Source: Fen-1258 sp964449775 (GTDB lineage Bacteria > Bacteroidota > Ignavibacteria > Ignavibacteriales > Melioribacteraceae). From it: a DNA stretch of 64,000 nucleotides. The translations under genes and the position numbers were made by a program. The notes beneath the pieces are model-generated. The model was not told the origin of the DNA. It did no database searches and saw only the letters and a list, made by a program, of their open reading frames with translations. Below, in pieces: positions 40,985 to 51,383 of the stretch (the stretch's first letter is position 1; every line of letters starts with the position of its first letter). The DNA lies in assembly GCA_964449775.1 (NCBI GenBank), contig CAYVBQ010000013.1, forward strand, positions 30,897 through 94,896. Direction: 5' to 3'.

Positions 40985-42607
40985 ATGAAAATGAAAAAAA
41001 TTACATTTTTAGCTCCAGTAATATTAATTACTGCATTCTTATTTTCATCTTGTGTGAAAGATTTGAATGTAGAGCCGATTGATCCAAATGTAAATACCTT
41101 AAACAATGTATTTAAGGATCAGGCAGCATATAAACAAGCGCTGGCAAAGTTATATGCTAGCTATGCTATTAGCGGGCAAACCGGCGGCGGCGGCGGAAGC
41201 CCTGATATTTCAGGTATTGATGAGAACTTTGGCAATTACATCCGCCAATATTGGGGCTTACAGGAACTTTCTACTGATGAAGCAATTATTGCTTGGGATG
41301 ATGCCACAATTAAAGACTTTCATTGGCAAACCTGGTCGCCAAATGATGTGTTTACTACGGCGATCTACTCAAGAATATTCTATACTATTACTATCAGCAA
41401 CGAATTCATTAGAAATGTGAATAGCAAGATTGGATCGGCTTCCGGAACTTTTCTTAGTGATCTGAAGGCGTTTAAAGCAGAAGCCCGTTTCTTACGCGCT
41501 CTTTCTTATTGGCATGCTATTGATATGTTTGGTAATGTTCCTTTTATTACCGAAGATGATTTACCGGGCGCATTTTTCCCCAAAAGGATTATTCGTGCTG
41601 ATCTCTTTACCTATATTGAAAAAGAACTCAAAGAAATTGAGACCGAACTTGTTCCTGCAAGACAAAACGAATACGCAAGAGCAGATAGAGGAGCAGCGTG
41701 GTTTTTGCTTGCAAAATTATATTTAAATGCAAAAGTATATATTGGCACAGAAAAATATACTGACGCGCTCACTTACATTAACAAAGTAATTGCTGCTGGA
41801 TATTCTCTAGAAAGCAATTATGAGAGATTATTCACTGCTGACAATAACCAAAGCCGCGAAATTATTTTTTCAGTTGCTTTTGATGGACAAAACACTCAGC
41901 AATACGGAGGAATGACTTTCATTTTACACGCTTCTAATGGCGGAGGTATGCCATTATCTGGAATAGACGGCGGCTGGGGCGGAATTAGAACCATTAAAGA
42001 CTTTGTTTCCAAATTTAATATAAGCGAAAGTAATTTTGCTTCAACTTCTCAATACCGGGGCAGCGACAAAAGAGGAATGTTCTTCTTTGATAAATCTAGC
42101 TGGCAATGGGAAATAACTAATGTCGGTACATTCACTCATGGAATTGGTGTAACCAAGTTTAAAAACGTTACTTCAACCGGAGGAGCCGCACCAAATGCAC
42201 ATCCCACTTTTGTAAGTACAGATTTCCCGATGTTCCGTTTGGCTGATGCTTATTTAATGTACGCCGAAGTAGTAGTTAGAGGCGGTTCTGGTGGTGATAT
42301 GACAACTGCTGTTGGTTATGTCAATGCTTTAAGACAACGCGCTTACGGTAACATCTCAGGAAATATTAACACTTCTGGTTTAACTTTAAATTTCCTTTTG
42401 GATGAACGCGGCCGAGAGTTGTATTGGGAAGGTCACAGAAGGACAGATCTAATTCGTTTTGGACAGTTTACCAACGGCACTTATGTTTGGGAATGGAAAG
42501 GAAAGGTTAAAAATGGAATTCAGACAAGTTCTCACAGGGATTTGTATCCAATCCCGATAAACGACCTGAACGCAAATCCGAACTTGAAACAAAATGTCGG
42601 CTATTAA
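40985..42607 (+). CDS. susD: SusD/RagB glycan-binding lipoprotein
   Basis: A 540-residue surface lipoprotein. Lipobox FLFSSCVKD near residue 20. Helical TPR-rich core with FLRALSYWHAIDMFGNVPFI and the C-terminal RagB domain (LMYAEVVVRGGSGGDMTTAV, ERGRELYWEGHRRTDLIRFG, DLYPIPINDL). It caps the SusC barrel and delivers glycan. AGAAGG precedes the ATG. Confidence 0.94.
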   Translation: MKMKKITFLAPVILITAFLFSSCVKDLNVEPIDPNVNTLNNVFKDQAAYKQALAKLYASYAISGQTGGGGGSPDISGIDENFGNYIRQYWGLQELSTDEAIIAWDDATIKDFHWQTWSPNDVFTTAIYSRIFYTITISNEFIRNVNSKIGSASGTFLSDLKAFKAEARFLRALSYWHAIDMFGNVPFITEDDLPGAFFPKRIIRADLFTYIEKELKEIETELVPARQNEYARADRGAAWFLLAKLYLNAKVYIGTEKYTDALTYINKVIAAGYSLESNYERLFTADNNQSREIIFSVAFDGQNTQQYGGMTFILHASNGGGMPLSGIDGGWGGIRTIKDFVSKFNISESNFASTSQYRGSDKRGMFFFDKSSWQWEITNVGTFTHGIGVTKFKNVTSTGGAAPNAHPTFVSTDFPMFRLADAYLMYAEVVVRGGSGGDMTTAVGYVNALRQRAYGNISGNINTSGLTLNFLLDERGRELYWEGHRRTDLIRFGQFTNGTYVWEWKGKVKNGIQTSSHRDLYPIPINDLNANPNLKQNVGY

Positions 42608-42638
42608 AAATGAAAAGTATTATTTAAGGAAGACAAAA

Positions 42639-43697
42639 ATGAAAAAAATAAAATTAACTTTATTTATAGCAGTGCTGGGACTTCTATTAGTCTCTTGCGC
42701 TAGAGATATAACCGAACCAGTGATTAGTTCAAGTCCAAGTAAGTCAACACTTGCAGATTTATCATTTACGGTGGCATTTACTGTAAATAATGCAGATAGT
42801 TTAATAAGGTTCTCCTGGTCTGCTGCAGATTTTGGCTTTGCTTCTTCAACCTCTTACTCTGTGCAATTGTCACCCAAAAATGATTTTTCCAGCAATGTAG
42901 CTACTGTTTTAACTACTCAGAAATTAAGTGGGACCTATAAAGTAGGTGATTTAAATACTTTATTATTGGCATGGAATTATGCCATAGGAACAGCAGTTAC
43001 GGTTTATTACAGAATCGGCGCTTCAGTAAGTTCCAATGTAGCTACTGTTTATACTGACACTAAATCAAAGAGTTTTACTCCCTACGATGCAGTGATAAAC
43101 TATCCAATGGTATATGTGCCTGGCGCATATCAGGGTTGGTCTCCAGGGGCTGAAAATGGAAGATTGTATTCATATGGTTTTAATTCTCAATACGCTGGTG
43201 TTTTACGTATTAAAGATGGTACTAATGCTGCAAGTGGATTCAAAATTACTGTTAATCCAAATTGGAATGGACCAAACTATGGCGGTACATTAACTAAAAC
43301 GGGTAATAATTATTCTGGCGCGCTTGACGCAAGTGGTAATGATTTCTCAGTTAGCGCAGGTACTTATGCAGTTGTTGTTGATATAAATGCAAAAACAATA
43401 ACACTAACCAAGACCGATGATTGGGGAATTATTGGAGATGCAGTTCCTACTACTGGTTGGAGTTCAAGTGCACCTATGTTCTATAATGGTCAACGCAAAA
43501 TGTGGGAAATTACAACTAACTTAGTTGTAGGTGCTTTTAAGTTCAGAGCAAATGACGCATGGGATCTTAATTATGGTAGTAACGCAGCAGATGGAAATCT
43601 GCAGGCAGGCGGAAAGGATATACCATTAGCAACTGCCGGCAACTACACTATCCGGTTTGATCCAGTAAAACTTACATATACAGTCAAGAAAAACTAA
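42639..43697 (+). CDS. SusE/SusF-like outer-membrane glycan-binding lipoprotein
   Basis: About 352 residues from the ATG at 42639 (AAGGAAG is 6-12 bp upstream; a longer frame from 42594 overlaps susD). Lipobox LLLVSCARD. The N-terminal part (about 20-135) is a SusE-type immunoglobulin-like domain (FTVAFTVNNADSLIRFSWSA); two later repeats bind starch-like glycan, each with the MYVPGAYQGW or PMFYNGQRKMWEITTNL type of pattern. It is third in the susC-D-E operon and ends at a terminator. Confidence 0.85.
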   Translation: MKKIKLTLFIAVLGLLLVSCARDITEPVISSSPSKSTLADLSFTVAFTVNNADSLIRFSWSAADFGFASSTSYSVQLSPKNDFSSNVATVLTTQKLSGTYKVGDLNTLLLAWNYAIGTAVTVYYRIGASVSSNVATVYTDTKSKSFTPYDAVINYPMVYVPGAYQGWSPGAENGRLYSYGFNSQYAGVLRIKDGTNAASGFKITVNPNWNGPNYGGTLTKTGNNYSGALDASGNDFSVSAGTYAVVVDINAKTITLTKTDDWGIIGDAVPTTGWSSSAPMFYNGQRKMWEITTNLVVGAFKFRANDAWDLNYGSNAADGNLQAGGKDIPLATAGNYTIRFDPVKLTYTVKKN

Positions 43698-43714
43698 ATC
43701 ATTTTTTACCAAGG

Positions 43715-43747
43715 AAGGCTGTCTCAAAAGGGCAGCCTTTTTTGTTT
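43715..43747 (+). terminator. Rho-independent terminator after susCDE
   Basis: Stem AAGGCTGTC / GGCAGCCTT with loop TCAAAAG, then TTTTTGTTTTT, starting 18 bp after the stop. Confidence 0.85.
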
Positions 43748-43862
43748 TTAAAAAGACAATTAACCCAAGCTATGTATAGAAAATCATAAAGGTGAGATAT
43801 AAGAACAACTTTGGAGAATAATCTAACAAGCCGGAGTCTGTTGTGTATGCTTTTGTGAGAAG

Positions 43863-44899
43863 TTGAGAGATGGTTCCTTCGACCTTAGCTTGAAAAGATT
43901 TTTTACTTTTGTTATAGCAGCAATAATTCTTTTTTCAATTGAAAGCTGTGAAGAGAATTTATCTCCTAAAGGAGAGTTACAGCAAAAATATTCGGTTAAT
44001 CATATACTGAGGGGAGACACAACATTACAATGTGCATATCTATCACGATTGTATGATGTTGAAGGATTTGATCCGAATACTCTTAGTGAAGACCCGGGTG
44101 TGTTGGGTGCGGGAATTTCAATAAAATATAGCGACAAAGAAACAAATTACTCCTTCAGAGATACTATTGATTATAACAATCTGAATCCCAGATGCAACAC
44201 CCCCGCAAAGTATTCGTTTCTAAAATCTTTTCGTCCGGATTATAACCGAGAAATTGAACTGAGTATTAATCTTCCAGACGGTCAAAAATTGACTTCAAAA
44301 ACCAAGGTACCAAGTAAAATTAATTTTGATGAGACCAAGACCACAAATCTCATTTTTATTCCACCTCTCATCGTATACAATTATGATAGTGTCTATCTGC
44401 ATGTATATTGGAAAAATGAAAATCCCTATCTTTTTAAAGCAAAAAGAATTTCATTCAATTATTATCATAAAGATGAAACCGAAAAAAAACCTTGTTTGTT
44501 AAACAAATACCAATCACCTCAAAACAGGAAGGGAATCAGACTATCTCGGATTATAATGATATTGCATTGAAAGATGAGTTGCATATTGAACGGAAATTAC
44601 TTGAGGAGTCGCTTAGGGAAATATCGGAAGGAGATTCGAAAAAGAGCTTTTATTATGTGGGCCCAGTACAAGTAGAAATCTTATTATTTGACGAAAACTT
44701 ATCAAAATATTACAATTCAAAACTATATCTATATTTTGATTATGGTTTTACTATCCGAAACTTTCCGGCAGATATGACCAATATTGATGGAGGATTAGGT
44801 TTCTTTGCCTCTTATTCTCAAACAAAAAGGATCATCAAATGTGATGACAACTATCTTCTCAAGAAATTCGGTTATCTCCCGGAATCATCAACAAAATAA
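43863..44899 (+). pseudogene. DUF4249-like lipoprotein with a one-base frameshift
   Basis: Two overlapping frames form one protein. The first (from a TTG at 43863 or a nearby TTG) has signal and lipobox FSIESCEEN, then KYSVNHILRGDTTLQCAYLS and IELSINLPDGQKLTSKTKVP. After eight A at 44482-44489 the second frame goes on: LFVKQIPITSKQEGNQ to GFFASYSQTKRII and ends LPESSTK. Nine A would join them into ~345 residues. DUF4249 lipoproteins usually accompany TonB receptors. The call of the family is moderate. The break may be real or an error. Confidence 0.55.
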
Positions 44900-44963
44900 A
44901 ATATTCTTTGCATCTAAATATTTAGTTGAAAAAAATAATTTCTTCCGATCTTTTTCGAGGAGA

Positions 44964-46805
44964 TCATAATATTTCTTTTAATATCAAAATCTGGTATGGA
45001 TTCAAATCTATTTGAACATTATGCCCACCTAATCTAATCCTTTTGCCACTGATTAAGTCAACATAGGAATTGATACCTGCGGATAACATTCCTTTATCCA
45101 ATTCAATCTTATTAGCAGCGGGATTATTATTTATAATCATAAAAATATTCTCTCCTTCAAATACACGCCTGTATCCCATTATTTTTTTCGCTTCGTCAAA
45201 TATGTAAAATTTTATATCTCCGAGTGAAAGAACTTTATTCTCGTTACGTATGGTAGCCATTTTTTGATACCACTTAAAAATGTTTTCATCAAACTTTACT
45301 TCATCAACCGTTCTTGCTAAACCGAAGGGATGGGTTGTTTCTGTCTCGTATTTTAATTCTTTCCACACCATTGGTTTGCGACAATCAGGATCGTCGCCGC
45401 CCCACATTCCAACTTCATCACCATAATAAATTTGAGGTGCACCAGGAAGTGTAAACTGCATTCCAACAATTAGCTTCTGGATCTCTCTTTCTTGTAAAGT
45501 TGGTTTGCGTACATCGAACGTTCTAGTCTGTGCCGGATTTCCACCGTGATCATACAAAAGATCAGGATTAACGACCATAGTTGATACGCGTTCAACATCA
45601 TGACTATCTAACAGATTCATCATTACATAATTATTTTCTGTTGGGTATTCTTTATAAAGAGTATTTAAAGAATCAATCAGTCCTTGCGGTCCAATCTGAT
45701 CTTTCTTGTTAATCACAAAATTCTTTAATGCTCGAACAAAACGGTAATTCATAACTGCATCAAATTGATCGCCTTTTAACCATGGTGCAGCGTTCATCAT
45801 TTTATAGTTTTGCCAATCTTCCCACCAAATTTCTCCAACTATGTATGCATCAGGATTGATTCCTTTTACCCAAGTACGAAACTCCTTCCAAAAATTATGA
45901 TTTACCATTTCCGCTACATCAAGGCGCCATCCGTCAATGCCGTCATTTGGATTACCATCTCCATTAGGATCCATCCATCGTTGAACAATTGCATGCACGT
46001 GTTCGCGAGGACCGGTTACAAGTCCTTTTGCGTCTTCGCGAATTTCGGGAAGATCTTTCACACCGAGCCAACCTTCATACTCAAATTCATTAGCTTCTGT
46101 TTTCGGATCATCCCATGTTTTTATTGTAAACCAATTTTTGTATTTCGAATTCTGCTGATTCTTAACTATATCCTGAAATGCCCAGAACTGAGTGCCGGTA
46201 TGGTTAAATACACCATCAAGAATAATTTTCATTCCGCGTTTGTGGCATTCATTAATAAGTTTAAGAAAAATTCTATCTGCGGTGGTCCAATTCCATGTTG
46301 TTGGGTCTGCCGGATTTTCTTGTGCCCATATCGCAACATCTTTTTCAGGATCAGGTCCAAAGTTATTATCAACATGGTGATACATTGTTGCGTCGTATTT
46401 ATGAAGAGAAGGTGATTCAAAAATTGGGTTAAGGTAAATTGCATTGATACCTAGTTGCTTTAGGTAATCAAGTTTATTTATGATTCCTTGCAGATCGCCG
46501 CCATATCTTCTTACTCCTGCATTCCAATAAAAATCTTTTCCCGTTTTAACTTCCCACGGGTGCAGCTTATACCAGTCCGATGTCCATGGATGATTTTGCC
46601 AACCCTCAGGAACAAAATATGGCCAGGCGCCCTCCATGTCTTCCGGCTTGGGATCGTTTGAAAGATTGCCATTAGAAAATCTTTCGGGAAATATCTGATA
46701 CCAGATTGCCTTTTTTGCCCATGATGGAACGCTTTCAGATTTATTCTGAGCGTATAAAGAATTTACAGTTAAAACTAAGAGGCAAATGATTAATATCTTT
46801 TTCAT
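44964..46805 (-). CDS. Exported GH13 alpha-amylase/neopullulanase-like enzyme
   Basis: A 613-residue enzyme with signal peptide (cleavage after LYAQ, residue 20). GH13 conserved regions: DGVFNHTG, GWRLDVAEMV with nucleophile D296, VGEIWWED with acid/base E325, and LLDSHDVER with D403. Motif MGNWRL-type starch side domains are not obvious; IWYQIFPERFSNG at the start is typical of neopullulanase/cyclomaltodextrinase-type enzymes. It acts on alpha-glucans in the periplasm or outside and fits with the SusCDE genes. Confidence 0.93.
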   Translation of the reverse strand: MKKILIICLLVLTVNSLYAQNKSESVPSWAKKAIWYQIFPERFSNGNLSNDPKPEDMEGAWPYFVPEGWQNHPWTSDWYKLHPWEVKTGKDFYWNAGVRRYGGDLQGIINKLDYLKQLGINAIYLNPIFESPSLHKYDATMYHHVDNNFGPDPEKDVAIWAQENPADPTTWNWTTADRIFLKLINECHKRGMKIILDGVFNHTGTQFWAFQDIVKNQQNSKYKNWFTIKTWDDPKTEANEFEYEGWLGVKDLPEIREDAKGLVTGPREHVHAIVQRWMDPNGDGNPNDGIDGWRLDVAEMVNHNFWKEFRTWVKGINPDAYIVGEIWWEDWQNYKMMNAAPWLKGDQFDAVMNYRFVRALKNFVINKKDQIGPQGLIDSLNTLYKEYPTENNYVMMNLLDSHDVERVSTMVVNPDLLYDHGGNPAQTRTFDVRKPTLQEREIQKLIVGMQFTLPGAPQIYYGDEVGMWGGDDPDCRKPMVWKELKYETETTHPFGLARTVDEVKFDENIFKWYQKMATIRNENKVLSLGDIKFYIFDEAKKIMGYRRVFEGENIFMIINNNPAANKIELDKGMLSAGINSYVDLISGKRIRLGGHNVQIDLNPYQILILKEIL

Positions 46806-46957
46806 TGTGAATGCTCATTATTATTTTGATAGTACAAATATATTGATCTTTGTTAAGAATGAAGAATCAAATTTATCAATAATCAATAAGATGAATGGAG
46901 AATTAAAAAAAAAATAGTTATTGTTGTAACCGCTTTTTGAAGTTATTAAGAAGCAAT

Positions 46958-47044
46958 GGAGAGTTGGCAGAGTGGTTGAATGCGGCGGTCTTGAAAACCG
47001 TTGTGGGCGTAAGCCCACCCGGGGTTCGAATCCCTGACTCTCCG
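46958..47044 (+). tRNA. tRNA-Ser (TGA)
   Basis: 87 nt. Acceptor arms GGAGAGT and ACTCTCC pair over seven positions; the anticodon loop CTTGAAA gives anticodon TGA; a long variable arm (GTGGGCGTAAGCCCAC) is typical of serine tRNA; GGTTCGAATCC is the T-loop. CCA is not encoded. Confidence 0.97.
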
Positions 47045-47057
47045 CTTAGTAAAATAA

Positions 47058-47100
47058 AACCTCGATTATAGCAAATGAATGCTGTTTTCGAGGTTTTTGT
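47058..47100 (+). terminator. Terminator-like hairpin after tRNA-Ser
   Basis: AACCTCGA pairs with TCGAGGTT across a 22-base loop and is followed by TTTGTTTTT. Confidence 0.65.
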
Positions 47101-47147
47101 TTTTAAAATGATTTTATTCCGCCAATTTTGTTAATCACTACTACTTA

Positions 47148-47987
47148 CTAGATTTTTTTATATACCCTCACATATTCTACTTCCATCCTTTGAGGGAAAA
47201 TATTATTGTCAATTCCTTGAGCCCCACCCCATGTGCCGCCAATTGCAAGATTCAGAATCAAATGAAAATCTTTGAAGAATGGCCAGTATTGCCAACCTTT
47301 ATTTTCATTATTAACAACGAAGTAAAGAGTGCCGTCAACATAAGTTTTAATTTCATTTGCAGACCATTCCAAAATATAATTGTGAAATGTCGTCGAGCAA
47401 TCGGAAACTTTCATTGTTCCTGTTTTTTGATTTCCATTTGTCCATACATATTTATTGCAGTGTGTTGACCCATGAATAACACCCTGATCGTACCCGACAT
47501 GTTCCATTATATCAATCTCGCCATTATCCGGCCAACTGCCGTTGCCAAGGTTCCATACAGTTGGCAGCATCCAGATTGCAGGCCACGTTCCTTTTCCGGA
47601 AGGAAGTTTTGCCCGAATTTCAAATCGTCCGTATGTCCAATCGCCGCGATTTTTTGTTATAAGACGAGCAGAAGAATAAAGGTTATTATTATAGTTGTCC
47701 AACCGAGCTTCTATAATAAGTTTTCCATTTTCAACCCTGGAATTTTCAGATCTATTTGCGAAATATGCCTGAGCTTCATTGTTAACCCAACCGGGAGCCG
47801 CAACATCATAACCCCACTTCTTCGGATCGGGGAGACCTGTATAATTAAATTCATCAGACCAAACTAAGCTCCAGCCCTGAATTTCAGTTGAATCTTTTTC
47901 AGTCGAGATTTCTGTGGACTGCGATTTACAACTTGCAGAAAAAAATGCTAAAAAAATCGAAACAAAAGAAAATATCCTACGAATCAT
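47148..47987 (-). CDS. GH16 beta-glucanase (laminarinase-like) lipoprotein
   Basis: A 279-residue enzyme with lipobox FSASC (C20). GH16 catalytic motif NGEIDIMEHVG gives nucleophile E157, D159 and acid/base E162; substrate-cleft residues lie in FEIRAKLPSGKGTWPAIWML. The family cuts beta-1,3 or beta-1,3/1,4-glucans. It points at laminarin-like polymers and adds a beta-glucan activity to the alpha-glucan genes nearby. Confidence 0.92.
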   Translation of the reverse strand: MIRRIFSFVSIFLAFFSASCKSQSTEISTEKDSTEIQGWSLVWSDEFNYTGLPDPKKWGYDVAAPGWVNNEAQAYFANRSENSRVENGKLIIEARLDNYNNNLYSSARLITKNRGDWTYGRFEIRAKLPSGKGTWPAIWMLPTVWNLGNGSWPDNGEIDIMEHVGYDQGVIHGSTHCNKYVWTNGNQKTGTMKVSDCSTTFHNYILEWSANEIKTYVDGTLYFVVNNENKGWQYWPFFKDFHLILNLAIGGTWGGAQGIDNNIFPQRMEVEYVRVYKKI

Positions 47988-48198
47988 TGTAACCTCATTC
48001 TAAAAAAATAGTGATAAAAATTGCACAAGAAAATTACATCAATTTTGTTTGAATTTACAAGCAGATGGAAAATTGGTTTATCATTCCGTTAAGTGAAATA
48101 GATAGTTCGATAGTGCACTCAATTTTTAACATCGGTTGTTAAACTTATTTTTTTGTTATTTTGAACTATGTTATTAATAATTATGTGAAAATAAAACT

Positions 48199-50037
48199 AT
48201 GCGTTTTTTTCAGATTCTTACTTCGCTGTTAATATTTTTTTGGGGAATGTCCGATCTCTTTTCGCAATCTTCAAAAGAGATTGTAGCAAAGGCGGGTGAT
48301 ATTACAATTTCCAAAGAGGAATTTAGAAAACGGTATGAGTTTATTCCGCATGTTAGAACCGATGATAGCTTCGATTCAACAACTTTAAAGAAGAATTTTC
48401 TACACACACTAATCGCAGAAAAATTATTAGCACAAGCCGCCGCTGATGAAGGAATTGATCGATTACAAAACTTTCGCGCAATGATTGAAAATTTATCAAA
48501 TATTTATTTGAGGGATGCTTTATACAAGAAAGAGGTTCTGGATAAAATAGTTATACCCGATTCGGCAGTGATAAAGGGACAAGTTCGAATAATGAAAAGT
48601 GTGAGAACAAAATTCATCTACTCTCGGGATAAAGATGAGATTGGAAAAATTTATTCTGATATCAAGGCGGGAGTATCATTTGATTCAATTCTTGCCACAA
48701 GACCTGAAATGAAAGAACAGAGAGAAGCAGCAGAGGTTACGTTTGGTACTATGAATGAAAAAATGGAAGAGGCAATTTATAAAATGGGTAGTGGACAGAT
48801 CACTCCCCCTATAGAACTTAAAGAAGGGTGGTACATCTGTAAAATATACTCTGTCACATCAAAGTTTGATTTAGACAAAGGGGATAAATCAAAAGTTGAA
48901 AAAGTAATCAAATCGCGAATTGAAGATGAACTCTACCAGGCGTTTTACAAGCAATTTTTCAAGGGGATTGTTGTTAATGCAGATCGTTCAATAGTTGAGA
49001 AGTTGTTTAAAGTGATTATTAACTATCTGAATGAAAACAAGATGAAGCTTGTTAAAGACAAGGAAGGTAAGTACAAGATTGGCGAGGTAGATATTCCTTC
49101 ACTCAAAAAATCATTTAACGCTAACGAGCTAAACGAAATCATCATCAAATTTCCGAATGACCCTGTTACATTATCTAAGATGTTTGATTATCTCGCGTTT
49201 CAAGATTTCGAATTTTATACCGTTGATTCAGTTCAATTAAAAAGCCGCTTGAATTCTTACATCAGTTTCTATATTCAAAACGAAATGCTTGTCCGGGAAG
49301 CAAAGAAACGCGGATACGATAAATTGCCCGAAGTCGCTTCTGAATTGAAAATGTGGAGAGATTACTACCTGGCACATGAGATGATGAAAAAATATTTTAG
49401 AGATGAATCGGTAACCGATGATGATGCTTATAATTTTTTTGTGAAAGCAAACCAAGTAATTCAACAACCGGATGAATTTAATATTGCTGAAATTATAACG
49501 AACGATCTGAACACAATTGAATTAGCGTTCAACGAATTAGATAAGGGTGCGGACTTCAAGGATTTGGCAAAAAAATATGCATCGAATGATTCCTTAAGAG
49601 CACGTAAAGGTTTATCGGGATTTTTTAAAGCGTCCGAAAAAGGGGAAATAGAAAAAGCAGTTGTTCGAATGAAAATTGGAGAAATTAATGGACCAATCAA
49701 AACTGCAGATGGATATTCACTCATCAAATTATTAGATAAAAGAGAAGGTAAAAAAGAGAGAGTAGCATCATTCGAAGAAGCGAAAGAAGATATTAAAAAT
49801 ATTTTGAAAACTGAGAAGATGTACAAGAACCTCGATGATACTACGGCGAAACTTGCCGCAACATATGGTGTGGAGATAAATGATGCCGCATTGAACTCTG
49901 TAAAGGTATCTTCAGTCAATATGATTGTTATGCGAAGATTTGGTTTTGGAGGGCAACTACTGGCTGTACCTTTCTCGCCAGATTTTTCAAGCTGGTTCAA
50001 AAAATTTGAGCAATTGAAAAAAAAGAATATACTATAA
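48199..50037 (+). CDS. SurA/PpiC-like periplasmic peptidyl-prolyl isomerase
   Basis: A 612-residue exported foldase. Signal peptide ends SQS near residue 24; SurA N-domain begins IVAKAGDITISKEEFRKRYE; one parvulin-like domain lies at about 130-225 and a clearer second one at about 430-530 (FNIAEIITNDLNTIELAFNE, YASNDSLRARKGLSGFFKAS, MKIGEINGPIKTADGYSLIK). It helps outer-membrane proteins fold. It is first in an operon with the sugar-binding protein (10 bp gap), kinase and regulator. Confidence 0.85.
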   Translation: MRFFQILTSLLIFFWGMSDLFSQSSKEIVAKAGDITISKEEFRKRYEFIPHVRTDDSFDSTTLKKNFLHTLIAEKLLAQAAADEGIDRLQNFRAMIENLSNIYLRDALYKKEVLDKIVIPDSAVIKGQVRIMKSVRTKFIYSRDKDEIGKIYSDIKAGVSFDSILATRPEMKEQREAAEVTFGTMNEKMEEAIYKMGSGQITPPIELKEGWYICKIYSVTSKFDLDKGDKSKVEKVIKSRIEDELYQAFYKQFFKGIVVNADRSIVEKLFKVIINYLNENKMKLVKDKEGKYKIGEVDIPSLKKSFNANELNEIIIKFPNDPVTLSKMFDYLAFQDFEFYTVDSVQLKSRLNSYISFYIQNEMLVREAKKRGYDKLPEVASELKMWRDYYLAHEMMKKYFRDESVTDDDAYNFFVKANQVIQQPDEFNIAEIITNDLNTIELAFNELDKGADFKDLAKKYASNDSLRARKGLSGFFKASEKGEIEKAVVRMKIGEINGPIKTADGYSLIKLLDKREGKKERVASFEEAKEDIKNILKTEKMYKNLDDTTAKLAATYGVEINDAALNSVKVSSVNMIVMRRFGFGGQLLAVPFSPDFSSWFKKFEQLKKKNIL

Positions 50038-50047
50038 AACTATTATC

Positions 50048-51376
50048 ATGCTAAAATTAAAACCAAATATTAAAACGTTCTATCTTTCCATCGCAGCAAT
50101 TACTGTTCTTGTAATTCTGGCGTTTGTAGTTATGTTTTTATTCGGAGATTATTTCAAAGTTGGTAACGAAGGAGTCAAGAAAATTTTTTATGTGGATAAT
50201 ATTTCCCGAAGTCATAAACTTGTAATAGACCGCTTTAATGCTTTGAATAAAGGGAGAATTGAGGTTGTACCTATTGATCTCCCGTTTGAAAAATTCAGCA
50301 CTAACGAAAGGAAAGAATTACTTATACGTTATCTTAGAAGCAAGAGCGACCGCGTGGATCTCTTTTCGGTTGACCAAATATGGGTGCCGCGTTTTGCAAA
50401 GTGGACGGAACCGTTAACTAAATATTTCCCGCCATCTCAGCGTCAGGAGATAATTAATCAAGCTATTGAAACATGTTATTACAAAGATGAGCTTGTTGCG
50501 CTGCCTCTTTATTTTGATATAGGAATTTTATACTACAACAATTCAATTCTCAAAAAACTGCCGGATTATTCTGCGATTAAAAAGGAACTTGATAATTCTA
50601 TTACATGGAATAGATTCATTTCTATTGGAAGGAATCTGAAGCGGCATGGTCATCAAGTTTATGTATTTCCGGCAGACGACTACGAAGGATTGATGTGCAG
50701 TTTTGTTGAAATGCTGGAATCTCAGAACGAAAAACTATTTATTAACGACACAGTTCGGTTAAATACTAAAGCCGCAGAAAAAGCACTTCAACTTTTAGTT
50801 GATCTTGTGAACACTTATAATCTTTCACCGAAAGAAATTACAGATTTCCAGGAAACAGAGAGTTATTTTCACTTTGTGAAGAATCAGGATGTCTTTCTTA
50901 GAGGATGGTGGGGATTTTACGAATGGTACGACAAAAATATAAAGAATGAAGACGTTTCGTATATTTATGAAAAAGCACCCATGCCTCATTTTTCGGGGGG
51001 GGTACCAGCAAGTATAATAGGGGGTTGGAACTTGATGATGTCTAAGTACTCAACGAAGAAGAACGAAGTAATTGAGTTTGTAAAATATCTATTGAGTGAT
51101 GAAGTACAGAAAATATTCTATGAAATGGGAGGTTACTTGCCAATTAAGAGAAGCATATATTCTGATACTACGTTCATTAAGAAAAATCCGGAATTGAAAT
51201 TTTACAAGAAAATTTTAAAGAGCGGTGTTCATAGACCATTTTCAGAGAAGTATACAAAATGTTCCGATATAATTGCGTCTTACTTAAATTTAGCAATCCG
51301 AAATCAAATTGGTGTTAAAGAAGCGCTAAGCAAAGCCCAGCGGATCATCAACTCCGGTGTTGTTTTTATAAAATAA
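50048..51376 (+). CDS. Membrane-anchored ABC-type sugar-binding protein (no transporter nearby)
   Basis: A 442-residue family 1 solute-binding protein. Residues 13-33 (FYLSIAAITVLVILAFVVMF) form an uncleaved-looking anchor, not a lipobox. Typical SBP parts follow: VDLFSVDQIWVPRFAKWTEP, LPLYFDIGILYYNN (hinge region), FLRGWWGFYEWYDK and PASIIGGWNLMMSKYS. No MalF/MalG permease or MalK ATPase is in the window. The next gene, 7 bp away, is a histidine kinase, so a sensing role is more likely than transport. That is inference from context. Confidence 0.8.
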   Translation: MLKLKPNIKTFYLSIAAITVLVILAFVVMFLFGDYFKVGNEGVKKIFYVDNISRSHKLVIDRFNALNKGRIEVVPIDLPFEKFSTNERKELLIRYLRSKSDRVDLFSVDQIWVPRFAKWTEPLTKYFPPSQRQEIINQAIETCYYKDELVALPLYFDIGILYYNNSILKKLPDYSAIKKELDNSITWNRFISIGRNLKRHGHQVYVFPADDYEGLMCSFVEMLESQNEKLFINDTVRLNTKAAEKALQLLVDLVNTYNLSPKEITDFQETESYFHFVKNQDVFLRGWWGFYEWYDKNIKNEDVSYIYEKAPMPHFSGGVPASIIGGWNLMMSKYSTKKNEVIEFVKYLLSDEVQKIFYEMGGYLPIKRSIYSDTTFIKKNPELKFYKKILKSGVHRPFSEKYTKCSDIIASYLNLAIRNQIGVKEALSKAQRIINSGVVFIK

Positions 51377-51383
51377 TTTTACA

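Noticed and set aside
45320..45335. CCGAAGGGATGGGTT in the GH13 gene as a fifth copy of the ~27-bp element
   Set aside because: Only about 12 bases match and the encoded HPFGLA is a plausible native enzyme segment.
50048..51376. Binding protein as part of an ABC importer
   Set aside because: No permease or ATPase genes lie in the window, and the N-terminus is a membrane anchor; a distant transporter cannot be excluded.
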